This document shows positions 36,379 to 48,819 of a stretch of DNA of 64,000 nt, piece by piece. The number at the start of each line of letters is the position of its first letter. Position 1 is the first letter of the stretch. Where the stretch lies: assembly GCA_021464415.1 (NCBI GenBank), contig CM038471.1, forward strand, positions 30,973,234 through 31,037,233, written 5' to 3'. Made by a program: the position numbers and the translations under genes. Below the pieces are notes generated by a model. The model did not search any database, had not been told where the DNA came from, and worked only from the letters and a program-made list of their open reading frames with translations. Origin of the DNA: Lonicera japonica. Taxonomy: Eukaryota; Streptophyta; Magnoliopsida; Dipsacales; Caprifoliaceae.

Positions 36379-37726
36379 AAAAATGAGGTAATCCATGTAA
36401 TGAATTACTCTCTATTTCATACTTATTTTTACAAGAGCAACTCCTATCCTCCCTCATATTTCTCTTTAAACTTAAATTTAGAGATAAGACTTGGAGGAAA
36501 TATTAAATCTTAAATTTACTAAATTAAGAGCTAATATTTGGAATTTAGCAAAAGGCTGTTGGTTAAAAACAATGGGACGAGTTTTACCTTGTAATTAAAA
36601 ACTTTAGTGTTTCTCAAAAACTACTAATATTAGAGATCCACAATCAAGTAAATCTTTGAAGAAGGTTTGTATGTGTCCAAAGTGCAACTTCAAACCTCAT
36701 AAAGAATGCTTTAAAAGACTCGGAATAGTTCAAGAAGATTTAAAATTCTCAAAATAGTTTATAATAGTAAGGGTCAGGCATTTTTATAGCTTATCAATAT
36801 TTCATAATAAATTTCACTCTTTTTTTTTCTTCCTACATCATGTGGTTTTTGGGTCAGTTTTCGTACTTCTCAACTAATTCTCACTCGTGAATTTGACCTT
36901 TCCACTGGCTACAATTATTTTGTTGTTGACCAAAATCAACCTAAAAGCTCTTAATTGGTCACAGAGCTCAAATTCAGTGGTAGTTAAGCCACCGGTCCCA
37001 ATTATAATTAAGAAAAAAAATTAAAAACATAAAAAAGTAGAAATCTTAGATTTCTTTGGTCCACTGTCAATGTCTCTCCTGACCATTACACAGAGTAGTT
37101 TTATTTAGACACACTGTCAGTTTTTACGCGACCATCGTGTTGATTTTTGGAAAGGTACATGGGATTGATAATTACCTTAGAATTTTGAGGGTTTTACCAA
37201 CTTTCCTGGAATTTTCCCGGAAAATATTTTCCTGAAAAATCAAGGAAGTTCTCAAATCTCTTCTGTATTTGACTACTTGTATTGGACGAAAACTGCTATT
37301 GAAGAAGTATTTTAATGCTTTCGCTTAATTTGTTTATTAAGATTAAGGCAAGTGTTAATAACTTAATATTCTTTTGAGTGCTGGAAAAAAGAGACAATGA
37401 CGCAAGGGATAATTTCACACTCCAAAATAAAATCAGCAATATAAAAAATAAAACGCATGAATGGTTTATTGTGTATGCTAAAAATAAAAATAAAAATTCT
37501 GGTTTACAGAAATTATCAGAATTTACTAACATACTTTTAAAAATAACGTTTCTAAATTTATGTATAATATTGCACTAAATCTAGTAATCTACCAAAAGTC
37601 CCAGAATATACAAAAGATTTAATTCTATAAAAAGAGTTGATCATCCGGGCTGAACAAAAATGGGGTGAAATTTTCGCCAATGGCTGAGATGTTCATTCGG
37701 CTCCCTCCCCCTTTATTTGTGTGTGT

Positions 37727-37740
<14 letters not shown>

Positions 37741-37757
<17 letters not shown>

Positions 37758-37763
37758 GGGGGG
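37741..37763 (+). repeat. Poly-G run (23 G) in copy B
   Basis: Preceded by a (GT)n run. Same position as the run in copy A. Confidence 0.9.
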
Positions 37764-37986
37764 TGTTCCAAACCCTTACAAATAAAGTCAATGTTGTAAA
37801 ATTCTTTTCTTTAAGGCTGATTAGTTCTCGTTCAGGTGCTTGGCGGTGGTATGTTGTTTAACTTAGTTAGGCGTCTGTCTAGTCTTGTGGTACAGCGATT
37901 CGGCTGAATAATAGAGCCTTTCACTCTTTTTATATTAAAGTCTATTCTTTTCGATGTTTGAATTATGGAATATTAGTTTAACTAAC

Positions 37987-39432
37987 TGATATGTCAAGAA
38001 ATTAGTATAAACTATTATGTTAATTTATAATTTAGAGAGCATAAAATGTTACTAATATTTATATTTTTATTATTTTCAGGTGTTAGAAACGAATTTGAAG
38101 AAGATTGAGAAAAATAGAAAAATTAAAGCAAGTGAAAACACCTAAAAGTGTTCAATACTTCTGAACGCATAACTTTTTACTTGGAACTTTAAATAATGCA
38201 ATTTTTGAGCCTAAATTGAAGAGAATTTCAAGAGTTACAACTTTTCAGTTAAATACTTTTTCAAATTCAACTGTCTCGAGGTTCAAAATTGCAACGGCCG
38301 AAGTCAAAAAGGATGAAAATTTAATTGTATTCAAATTAATAGGTCAAGCTTTATTAGCACTCAACCAAATAAGAAAAGCCCGGCCATCAAATTTAATTAA
38401 TGAGCAGTCCACTAACCTTTAAAGATGCAAAACCCAAAAATCTATTATCCAAGTTTAAGCCTAAATCCATTTAAATTATCTAAAGCCCATTAGAAATATC
38501 CCTAAGGCACCCCATCTCAATTATAAAAGGAATGCAGTAGCAGCACAAGGCAGCCGTGAGCAGCCACTGCCGCGTGCTATTCCTCTACTCTCTTTTCTTT
38601 GTTTCTTTGTTTTTTTTTTTTTTGTTTTTTTTTGTTTTTTTTTTCTTTTATTTTTACTTTAAAATTTTGAAGATTTGTTTTAATAAATTAATCAATGCCA
38701 AGTAAATTTTTTTAAAAATTTTATTTGTTATTTAATTTTTATTATGCTAACGTAAATTTGTACTAGGGTTAAGATGAGTATATTTAATTGATATCTTTGC
38801 ACGTATTCATGCCAATTGATTCTACCAATTTAATGATTTAATGTTCAATACAATTTTTTTTATTGGATGCCTATTTTAATTGATAAAAAATAAAATTGAA
38901 TTCTCATTATTTTTTGTTGGATTCACCTTATGATTTGTTAAGAGCAGATATAGGGTGCGTTTTGACGGATATAGTTAGTGTTTTAATTTTATACATTAAT
39001 TTGGCTGTGAAAGAATTACAATTGGATTTTATTAATTGATTGAACTTTATTGATTTTATTTTCCGCATCTAATAGAGTTGAGAGATCAAATTAGTGCGAG
39101 ATAAGAGTAGAGTTTATGCACATGAATACTAAGGAAGATCATATTAAATATATGATTCCAAAACCTTAGTCAATTAATTCATTAATTTTATCATCTTGCT
39201 TAATATTATTTAGTTATTTAATTTACTTGCTTTGCTTTGCTTTATTTTATTTAATTTACTTATTTAATTTGTTTGATTCCCATTAACTTTTATAACTAGA
39301 TTACGAGTTTAGTAAAAGATTAACAAGATAATTATAAAACATACTATTTGAGTTCTTGTGAGATTGACCTCGCTTATACGCTATTCTATAAATTAATTCG
39401 TGCGCTTGCAAATATTAAAATTTATCACAACA
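37987..39432. mobile_element. Solo LTR (about 1.45 kb), gypsy-like
   Basis: Starts TGATATGTCAAG and ends TTTATCACAACA, flanked by CTAAC on both sides (37982-37986, 39433-39437). Copy A continues across the site without it. There are no internal genes, so it is a solo LTR left by recombination. The end CGTGCGCTTGCAAATATT is of a kind common in plant gypsy LTRs. Confidence 0.88.
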
Positions 39433-39615
39433 CTAACTCTCAATTTCATTTTTAGAAGTAAAGTTAGATTTTATTTATATTATGTATTTTAAATAATGAA
39501 TAAATATAAAATAGTTTGTCCAATTGATTCTCGACTAATTCAGATTAATTCCTTATATGCTAGTCTCCATTTTGTCGCCCTAAAAATGTCTAGCAATTTT
39601 TAGAATATTGAGTAA

Positions 39616-40430
39616 ATTGTTAGGTTTATATTTTTAATTACCTTGATTCCGATACCAAGAACACTTTTTCCGTTGTAATTGTTTAAGTCAAATTGAAGAT
39701 TTGAAGACGCGACAATTAACGAAAGTTCGTCAAACTTACCGAATTTATTGCACATAATTGTCGACCTAAGGTAAATTGAATTTATGATTTGATTCAAAAT
39801 ATAGATAGTGTTTGAGCTTAAAATTTAAATTAAAAAGTCTCTTGAGTCAAATCTATTTTTAAGTATTTTTACCGAATTTTATCGTAATCCGAAAAAGCTC
39901 AGTCGACACAAATTATTGAAAAAAAATATTTTTTTCATATTTAACATGTTCCATAAAATTTTCGAATTAAAATCCAAACTGATTTAATATGGTGGATTAA
40001 AGTAAAAAAAAACAAATAATAATAAAAAGATTTTTAATTAAACAAATAGATGGGAAAGGAATGTTGAAGAGTCAAAATTCCAATTTATACTGGAAACCCA
40101 CGTGCCTTGCTCAAATTATTCATGCGCACCTTTTATTCCAAGTGGGCGAAGCCCATTTAAAGCAAAGGCCACGTGTAGATGAATTAAAGAGCAGTGCAGC
40201 TTTTTCAATTATTAGGACCGGTACAAATTTCGTTCCCGGACCGGTCCGGCATTAAGAATTTTTTTGGAATTGATTTATGGGATTTCGGATCAGTACACAC
40301 TTTTACGCCTGTACCGGTCCGACACTAATTTTTTGGGTACAATTATTATTGCAATTTTTTTATATATATTTTTAACCTATTTCAAAAAGAATTTTAACTC
40401 TATATTTTTTTTTATGAATATAACTATTAG
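39616..40430. other. Intergenic DNA
   Basis: No gene. 40215-40330 has ACCGGTCCGG-type repeats seen in plant hAT-derived remnants. Confidence 0.45.
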
Positions 40431-40439
40431 TTTGGGTTA

Positions 40440-42718
40440 AAACTACTCAGCGATGGTGGTAACCTGCTTTGGAGCTACTCCTAAAGTCACAGCGTGCTTG
40501 ATTCTTCCTAGGGATTTGGTATTTTCTTTAAAAAAACCGACCAGCGTGACTGTCGAAGGGGTTAGGTGCTCGGTAGTGAGGCCCATGGCTTTGAAGGCAC
40601 TATAGTCTATGAGGTTGAAGGTAGCCCCAGTGTCTATGAGAATTCAATGGACGTTGTGATTGCCCTCCATTGCCGTTACCACCAAAAGATCATTATGCGA
40701 GAACTCTACCCTATTCATGTCCTCATCCGTGAAGGTAATTTCCTTGACATCATACTTCACAATCTTCGTAGGCCTGAAACTGAAGCATTTGGCCTCTGAG
40801 TTCGAAGACATGGCTAGTCTAATGTAAGCCTTTCTGGACCTATTGTTGTTTTTAGAGTAAGACGACCCCCCTTCGATCATGAATATTTTAATCTCGTGCT
40901 TCTTTCCCTCTCCTTTTGGGGGAGCTTCCTTCTTCTTGTCTACGTACTGTGGAGCTGTCACCTCTAGATTAAATTTTCAATTTCTTCCTTCAATTTCTAA
41001 CAATCGTCGATTTCATGGCCGTGGTCCTTGTGGTATCTGCAGTACTTGGTCATGTCCCTTTTCTTCTCCAAAGTTTTTATTTTTCGGGTCTTTGGGACTT
41101 GCCCTAGCTCCAACTGGGCATAGAACTCATCTAAGGGAGCTGTTAAAGGAATGAATTGTTGGCGCTCTCCCTTCACTCGATTCGAATTTTTTTTAGCCTT
41201 TTTTGCTCTTCTTATCCTCTTTTTCTTGGCCACGGGGTGAACTGTGTCCCCTTTGGAGCTTGGAGGAAGGCAGGAAGGTTGACAGACCTAACAGATCCCT
41301 TCCTTGTAAGGTTTCTTCCACGCTAATTTGTTTATTGACCTCGTCTAGGAACTCGAATATGGTCTTGGGGGCCATCTTTGCCAGCATCATCAGACAGTAC
41401 GGGGAGTTCACTCCTTCCATGAAAGCTGCCACCACTACCCCTTCGTTGAGTTTTGTGATCATGAGGCTCTCCTAGTTGAACCAGCAGGCATACTCTTTCA
41501 AGCTCCCCGTCAATCCCTGTTTGACGGTAAAGTGATGGGTGAAGGACTTGGACTGTTTCTGGGTCCCAAGGAAATGGGAAATAAAACTGGTACCGAGTTC
41601 TTGTGAGCTCTGGAATGATCTTGGGAGCAGGTAGTTGCACCACATTTGGGCTCCCCCCCTTAAGAGTGGTGACAAAAGCTCTGTACACAATACCATCTGG
41701 AACATTCTAGAGCCTTATTATATTCCTATATTGTTGCCAATGGTCCACAAGGTCTGTGGTTCCATTATACGATTCCAGTGTTGGTAGTTTAAACATTTTC
41801 GGGACCTAACAGCTCTGAATGTGCTCAGCAAATGGAGATTTAGAGTCCTTTACCAGGGCTGTGGCCGAGCTCCCCCCCAAATGGCCCATTGTCTTCATCA
41901 TTTCGTCCATTTGAGCTCGCATTTCTAACATGAACCTCTTTTCAACTTCTTCCACAGACCCTTTGTGAGATATTATGTCGAACACGGACCCCTGAGGTCT
42001 GGCGTCTGCTTCTTGTTCAGGTACTCGAGCTAGAGGAAGGAGAGGTCCAGCCAGTTTACTTTTGCTCTGATATCATGAGGCTCCTTCCGAACGTCTCCCT
42101 TAGACCACATGCACTTATGGGTCCCTCAGCGGTGGGGGAGGTTCTGCAGCTGAGGCCTACTCAAAGAAAGATTCTCTTGTGGCGTTGGACCAATAAGATT
42201 CGAACTCACCGGTTCTGCTGCGGCTCCTCTTAGATTCTCTGCTGTGGTCTCCAAGCCTTTGCCTGGTTGGGACTCGTAGTAAAACTGGGGGAGCATCCGC
42301 AAACGCAGAGGTTGAAACCGACCTATCTCTCTAGCTGGATGGAGGTGTTTCCCTTTGAACTATAATCCTATCGATTTGGATTTGGAAGGCAGCTTGTTGC
42401 TCTTGCAACGCCAGCAGGGGGTTTGGCTGAGTGTGTCTGGAAGACATGGTGATTTTGGAACGTATTTTTGTTTGAAAGGAAATGTATGCGACTTGAGAAT
42501 GTGTATTTCCTACAGACGGCGCCAAACTGTTGGTGCTAAAAACTACGGATGGGGAAATTGTTCATTGTGCCCTATGTTCATTGTGCAAATTGTTTGAGTT
42601 CTTTGCAATACTAACTACGGATGTGTCATACACATAGTCAGCTTATTATAACCTTTTTGTCAAGCTAATCGACATTGATCGAGTGGTTAATTATCTATCC
42701 TAGATTTTTACACCAATA
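40440..42718 (-). mobile_element. Truncated gypsy element (5' part: LTR, gag, protease)
   Basis: On the minus strand: an LTR of about 191 bases (42528-42718, TGTTGGTG...CACCAATA in plus orientation); a primer-binding region TTTGGCGCCGTCTGTAGG (about 42510-42527); gag from MSSRHTQPNP (ATG 42447); a capsid end with PKTIFEFLDEVNKQI; the zinc motif CRYHKDHGHEIDDC (about 40997-41045); and a protease with LIDTGATFNLI. The protease D-T-G-A is intact, but a TGA sits just before it, and several stops interrupt gag. Sequence ends after the protease near 40440: no RT or integrase, no second LTR. Related to, but distinct from, the element at 7333-19651. Confidence 0.85.
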
Positions 42719-42732
42719 ATTTCTAAAAACAA

Positions 42733-43540
42733 AGCCGGCCCTGGGCATAGGCAACCCAGGCTGCCGCCTAGGGCCCTTGATAGACCAAGGCCCCCAATTT
42801 TTTTGAGCTATTTTTTATATATATGTACACAATGGTAATGTTAAAACATTTAACGTTCAATAAGAGGATAAGTATAGCCTTTGTTCAAGCAGAAGATTCT
42901 TAGTTGAAATCTCTTTTAAGGCTATCTTTATTTCCTTTTAAATACCTAAGGTGCCTCCAACCGCCAATTGTTTTTTTTAAATTCTTCCAACCACTAATTA
43001 AAATAAACATATATGTACCAATCTTCCCTATTGACAACGCACAACACTTTCTGTAATTTCATTCTATATTGAGTTGATTTGAGGTTAGTTTTTGTTTTTG
43101 TTAAATAAAACTCTATCTTTTAGTTTTTGTTTTGACTAATTTTTTTTTAGCTGAATAAAACTCTATTTTTAAGTTTTTATTTTAACTAAATTATATATGA
43201 CTACGAAACTTAAATTACTCTTTTTATATTTTTTTCAAATATTGAAGCGTATCTTTATTTTTTAAAATGCTTAAGCGTATCTTTTTCAAACTTAATTTTT
43301 TTTAAAAATTATTTATTAGCTTTCTTTAACAAGGTTTTCAATTAATTCCATTTTTTGGTTGTTCTATATAATGTTTTTGTATTAGTTAACATGTCTCTAA
43401 TTTATCTATGTCTTTTAGTTATCTGATTCGTGGTATTTTTTTGTTGCGAGTTTATTAGTGTATTTATATTACACGACTATAAAAAAATATAAAAGGGCCC
43501 GATTTCTTTTTCGGTTAGGGCCTCTCAAAATTTAGGGCCG
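42733..43540. mobile_element. Possible hAT-like non-autonomous element
   Basis: GCCGGCCCTGGGC at the left and AGGGCCGGCCCT at the right form inverted ends, with GCCTAGGGCCC / GGTTAGGGCC inside. Such ends occur in plant hAT relatives. I see no clear target duplication. Confidence 0.45.
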
Positions 43541-45075
43541 GCCCTATCTACGAACCAAGATTGTGGGGGCCACTATTTTGATTGCCAATAAATTAAATCA
43601 GATTTAAATTTTCGATAAAAGAATGGGAGTTTGAAATGATTACCTTATATTTCCTTCTGAGCAATAGAATAAGTGGATCTACCATTTTGTTTATTGAAAA
43701 ACGTTTTAATTTTTAGTATTAAGGGGCAAAATTTTTACATTGACTAAATGATTGTTAAGATTTGGTTATGCCATTAAGATGCCATTTTTAAGTAATAGTT
43801 TTATCAATAGCCGAATATATGCTTAATTTACATTAATTTAAGTATAAAAAATAATGCCTACATTACAAAAGCTTAGAAAAAACTTGTAAATGTGGGCATG
43901 GGGGTAAAGCAATCTTATTGAAAAAAAAAATGATATATTTTTAAGAAATGTTCTCTTCCAATTTTAATTACAAGCTGAAACTTTTTTTTTTTTTTTGATT
44001 TTGAATATATAATTTATTACTTATGACAAAGGTGTAGTTGTCGTTGGACATATTTCACGTAGTAGGTTAAAATTTTGTAACATAGTATACACAAACCAGA
44101 CAACTTTAATCTAATTATAACAAAATAACATAGTATTTCCTTAGAGATGCGCAGCTCATAATGAGAGAGATAAAGGGTGTGTTAGGCCTAATTTTCATCC
44201 CAAAGAAGTCTTATCTCTAAGTGGACTTTATCGAATGGATCATGTAGGATGGATTTCTAAAATATGTTGGATGTTTGGTGAGAAATTAGAACATATGGAA
44301 TTTACAACTTATGGGTTTGTTGGTTAAAAATAAAAAATGACTTGTCAAAATGTCAAGTTTGAGCGCTACGTGACCCTAGCAATTATATCTCTAACGAAGC
44401 TCCATTCGACCCTAGGCCTTGCTCATGTTAAGTTTGAGCGCTACGGAACCCTAGCAATTATAGCTCTAAGGAAGCTCCAATCGACCCTAGGCTTGGCTCA
44501 TGTCAAGTTTGAGCGCAACGTGACCCATCAATTGGATTGAGAACGTGGCCCAAACCAATTAGGCCCAAAATTATTAGCGCAGCAGCTAAGTTTAAATTGC
44601 AGGCCTCCCAAAGTTATGACCAAGCTCAATATATCTAGAGGATAACTAAGAAATATGCTACATACATAAACAACTACACCAGATAAAAATAAAGGATTTA
44701 TTCTCCTAATTATCCTACTAGGTGATAGGCTTGCACTTGTATTACTGCACTAGGATGTTTATTTTTACATACTACTTATATAGCTCCTATATAAAAGTTG
44801 TCATATTTTCAACTCTAGATCATTAAAAAAATCCTTCTCAAGAATCCTATTAGAGCATCCATCTCCATTTTCGTAAGGCACTCCTAAAAAATTACACACT
44901 TCTTAGTCGGATTGAAGTATAGGCAAATAATCTGCAACAATTTTTATAGTATTTTTTTTTTATTAAAATTAAAAAAAAAATAAAGGGAACATTTTTAGTT
45001 TGAAAATATTTATCAAAATTAGCTGAGGCGGCTCTAGCGCTAGTAATATTTATTTTTCAAAATTAAATAATAGCA
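43541..45075. other. Intergenic DNA with a tandem repeat
   Basis: AT-rich, no gene recognised apart from the 75-bp repeat listed separately. Confidence 0.5.
44351..44525 (+). repeat. 75-bp tandem repeat, about 2.3 copies
   Basis: Units begin at 44351, 44426 and 44501 (TGTCAAGTTTGAGCG). The period is a multiple of three, so the open frame at 44337-44540 encodes a repeated 25-residue unit (VKFERY...LGLAH). No known protein; probably non-coding. Confidence 0.85.
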
Positions 45076-45083
45076 ATAGTAGT

Positions 45084-45769
45084 TAGGGGTGTGCAAAAAC
45101 TCAATCGAACTGAACCAAATCAAACCGACCGGATGAACCGAACCGGAAAATAGGGTTTTCTTTTTGTTTTAATTTTTACAACGGTCTAGTCTAGGTTTTT
45201 ATGGACCGATCTCAATCAGTCTGGTCTTCAGTCCTAAAATAAGAAGTTACAAAAAAAGTGGACCAAACCAACCGGTATATATATATATAAATTTTTATTT
45301 TTTAAAATATATATTAGCTATTTTTTGTTTTTGTAATATGTTTTTGAATTTTATTCTTGGCAACTATTTTTTTTCCATTTTTTTTTCCGTAGACAACCAC
45401 TGGCCTACTATTTTATTTTATTACATCGTGTGAAACTTTGTGATAAATGAACCGAATTGTTGTGAAATATGAGCAATTGACAAATGAATTTACACACACA
45501 CGCACACACACATATATATATAAGCAAATGAAAAATGGGTTGAATAGGTGTGAAATAGTAGTTAATAAACTCAAATAAAATGGGTCCATTAAAAAACTCC
45601 AAATCAGTTGGACCAACCGAAACCGGAGCGTTTAAACTGGTCTTGTCCGGACTTAGCCTTTAATTCAGTCCAATCCTGTCCATAATATTTTGGGACCTGG
45701 GACCAAAGTGATTGGTTCAGTCCAAACCCAAAGTGAATGGCCCGGTCTATCGAACCGTGCAGGCCCCTA
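45084..45769. mobile_element. hAT non-autonomous element with perfect target duplication
   Basis: Ends TAGGGGTGTGCA and TGCAGGCCCCTA, with the 8-bp duplication ATAGTAGT on each side (45076-45083, 45770-45777). Length 686. The interior has (CA)n/(TA)n and GGTCCGGTT-type repeats, no transposase. Confidence 0.9.
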
Positions 45770-46232
45770 ATAGTAGTAATATTGTTTTCTTTTCAAAATC
45801 AAAGAGAGAAATTTGAGGAGAAAAACTTGATGAACAAACGGAAAAGTAAATTAAAAGAGTGATGGTGGATAGCAGTACATGCTATTATTTTGCTTGGCAC
45901 GTTAATTATATATATATATTCGATAATATTTTATTTTATTTACTCAATACAATAATATTGAGTATATACATATTTACACAGTGTTATTACACCGATCCAG
46001 TATTCGAATATTTGAGTGTGTTTTTGTTCACGATGTTTAGTCCCTTCCCTGTACTTTTCTCAAAATTAAAGGGGAAAATTTGAACGGACTCTTGCTTAAG
46101 AAAGTACCTGGAAACATGGTGCGCCAGTGGTCCCCCATATTCTTCACTTATTGGTCAGTCTTCCTCTTTCGTTTTCCTTTTTCTACTTTTTGCGCTTTTT
46201 TTTTTGGAGGACGTACGTCAAAACATTATATA

Positions 46233-46482
46233 CCCCTTCCGTCCTAAATTGTTAGTCTTTTTTAAGGAATTCAACTTATTAAAAACTCAACATTATCATT
46301 ATATTTTTTGGCTTAATTTACGTGGACTTTTTTTTTTACCATTTACTTTATTCAAAATTTTTACTTTAAAAGTAAAAGTACAAAAGGGCAAAATAGGTAT
46401 GCATTTACCTTTTATAGAAAGTGGACATTTATTTTAGGACATTCAAAAAAAAAGAGGGATTAGTAATTTGGGACGGAGAGAG
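46233..46482. mobile_element. Stowaway-like MITE
   Basis: Ends CCCCTTCCGTCCTAAATT and AATTTGGGACGGAGAGAG, with TA on both sides. This is the common Stowaway (Tc1/Mariner) pattern CTCCCTCCGTCC. 250 bases, no coding content. Confidence 0.88.
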
Positions 46483-46484
46483 TA

Positions 46485-48310
46485 ACTCGTTTAGTTACGC
46501 AAATTATTTTATTATAAATATTTTTATTTTAATAAAAATATTTATAGTTTAATTTTTTTACATGAATTTATATAATAATTATTTAAAAAAGAAAAGGAGA
46601 TTTTTTTAATAATCTCTTTTTCTCTTTTAATAAAATCGGATAGTTGACATAAAGCTTATTATCATCTACTTATACTTTCTATAATATACAAAAATAATAT
46701 AAGTATTTGGACAAATATACCCTTTAATTTTAAATGAAAACACTATTACTTCATATACTTTTGTATTATATTAGTATTCTAAATAAATTTAAATTTTATT
46801 TTATTTAGCTAAAACAATGTGACTCCTTATCATTTGTATTAGTATCTTTGTTTAAACGTATTTAGACTCTATTTCTTTTATTTGGCAAATATATTTTTTC
46901 ACTAAATTCGCAAGTAATTAATGGTATAGATTTTAGTGCAAATATATTTTTGCATTAAATCTGCAAGCAATTAATATTATAAATTTTAGTGCAAATATGC
47001 TTTTACACTAAATCCATAGAAAAATTAAGATATAAATTCATTTTTACACAAAATTCCCAAACAATTAAAGATGTACACTTTAGTACAAATTTATTTTTGC
47101 ACTGTATAAAAATTATCACCAGAGCTCTGGTGACAACTTCTGAAGATCCGAGGAGCTAGTTAGAGGACAATGGTCGTCAAAACTCCTGTGAACAATGGTG
47201 GCAGAGATAATTGGTAAGACTTAGCAGCCAAGAATTGTAATATTGAAATAAATATTGTAATAAGGGTATAAGTGATCATTGAAAAAAAGGTGCGTCCTTC
47301 TAGTGAATAAAGATTGAAAATTGTCCTTACGGTTGAAACAAATTATAGACGAAGTCCTCTATCTAGTATAGAAGAAAAATGTGTCCTTGACTTAAATATA
47401 ATTATGGTGGAGGAACTTAAAATTCATTTTCTCTATTTGTTATATATCTATCAAGCTTTTGTTTTAAATTTAATGACTTTTGTCAAACGCTAAAATTATG
47501 TGCAAATAGACCTATTAATGGATCGGATTTTGATCCAAATTTGATCTGAATCCAACATAATTTATCGGATATGGATTTAAAATTTTAATCCGATAATTCA
47601 ATAATGTAAAGGAAAAAATATGGATTTAGGTATATCCAATCCGATCCTATCTGATCTAATATTATATAATATATTATATAATATATTATATTATTTAAAA
47701 TTTGAGTTGAATCATTATTAGAGGCTTGGAGCACTCTTTTTGTTTTCAATTGTTCAAACTAATGTTAAGCAATTTTTTCGTGTGTGTTTTTTTAGAATTA
47801 TTGGTGCATTATCTAAATTAATATTTTCTTCATTCCATTATATTGTTTATTATTGAAAGTTATAGATATCACTTCTACCAAGTTCAAAATGCGGTGAGCA
47901 TGCTAGTTTGACCTTTTTGGTGTAGTGGTGTTTTTTTTTGTTACATGGTGTAGTGGTGTTATGGTTAAAGTATATCATCTCCATCTAATTTTATCTATAA
48001 ACTCAACTGATAAGTAAGTTAAAATTTTATAAATATGCTCATTTTTGGATATTGAAATTTTAGATATTTAGTTAATTCCCTTTCCAATTTTATTTTTGAG
48101 GAAAATTTGGTGAAAATAATGTACTCATTATAAAAGTTATATCCACCAAATATTATTAAAAAAATTAATATATATATATATATATATATATGTATTATGT
48201 AATTAATGAACTATAATAGAAAATGATAACTCTGACGGCAGCTTTTTCTATTTAACGGACGTTCGCAGTGTGTTTGGAAATTTTGAAACTCGCGCCGCCC
48301 GATCTTTTCC
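46485..48310. other. AT-rich intergenic DNA
   Basis: No gene. About 46880-47110 is a degenerate array of 50-60-bp units with TTTTAGTGCAAATAT and CACTAAAT. 47640-47690 is a TATAATATAT run. Confidence 0.55.
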
Positions 48311-48313
48311 CTA

Positions 48314-48635
48314 GGGCCTCGTTTGGTTCACGGAAAGGAAATTAATTCCCCTATCTTTCCCATGGAGGTGGGAAAGTAATTTTCCTGTCAAATTTCCTTT
48401 ATTGTGTTTGGTAAACCATAGAAAGTATTTAAGTAAAAGTATTATTGTCTAGAATTTGTGTAATAAATGCTTGGAAATCACATGGGAAAATCAATCCCAT
48501 GTGTTTTGGGAGGAATGGTTTTACTTCCTACTTTCCCCTCTCTCGGGAAAGTGTTTCCGGAATTTGTGCTTACCAAACAAAGGAAATGAACGACTTTCCT
48601 TTCCTGAGTACTAAATTCCGTGAACCAAACGAGGC
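48314..48635. mobile_element. Tourist-like MITE upstream of the TNL cluster
   Basis: Ends GGGCCTCGTTTGGTTCACGG and CCGTGAACCAAACGAGGC, with CTA on each side. Lies about 200 bases before the first TNL leader. Confidence 0.8.
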
Positions 48636-48819
48636 CTAGAAGTGAGTTTCCTCTCTCTTTACCAATTAGCTTCCTCTGCAATTTTTTACTCTCTCTCTCC
48701 GATTCTTCAGTCTACTTTCATTGCTTTTAACTTAAGCTTAGGTGCTCCACCATTTTTCATTGCCCAAATATATCACTCGATCGATCTCCAAATAAAATAA
48801 TATAATTGCATCCCATGAA

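Larger units (their letters stand above)
34001..39615. repeat. Non-coding duplication, copy B
   Basis: Partner of 29836-32716, lengthened by three nested insertions (34186-34809, 35124-36378, 37987-39432). Confidence 0.9.

Noticed and set aside
36089..36513. ORFs inside the Mutator-like element
   Set aside because: They translate the inverted arms; the same peptides appear from both arms. Not a transposase.
42355..42597. Plus-strand ORF of 80 codons
   Set aside because: Antisense of gag start and primer-binding region of the truncated gypsy element.
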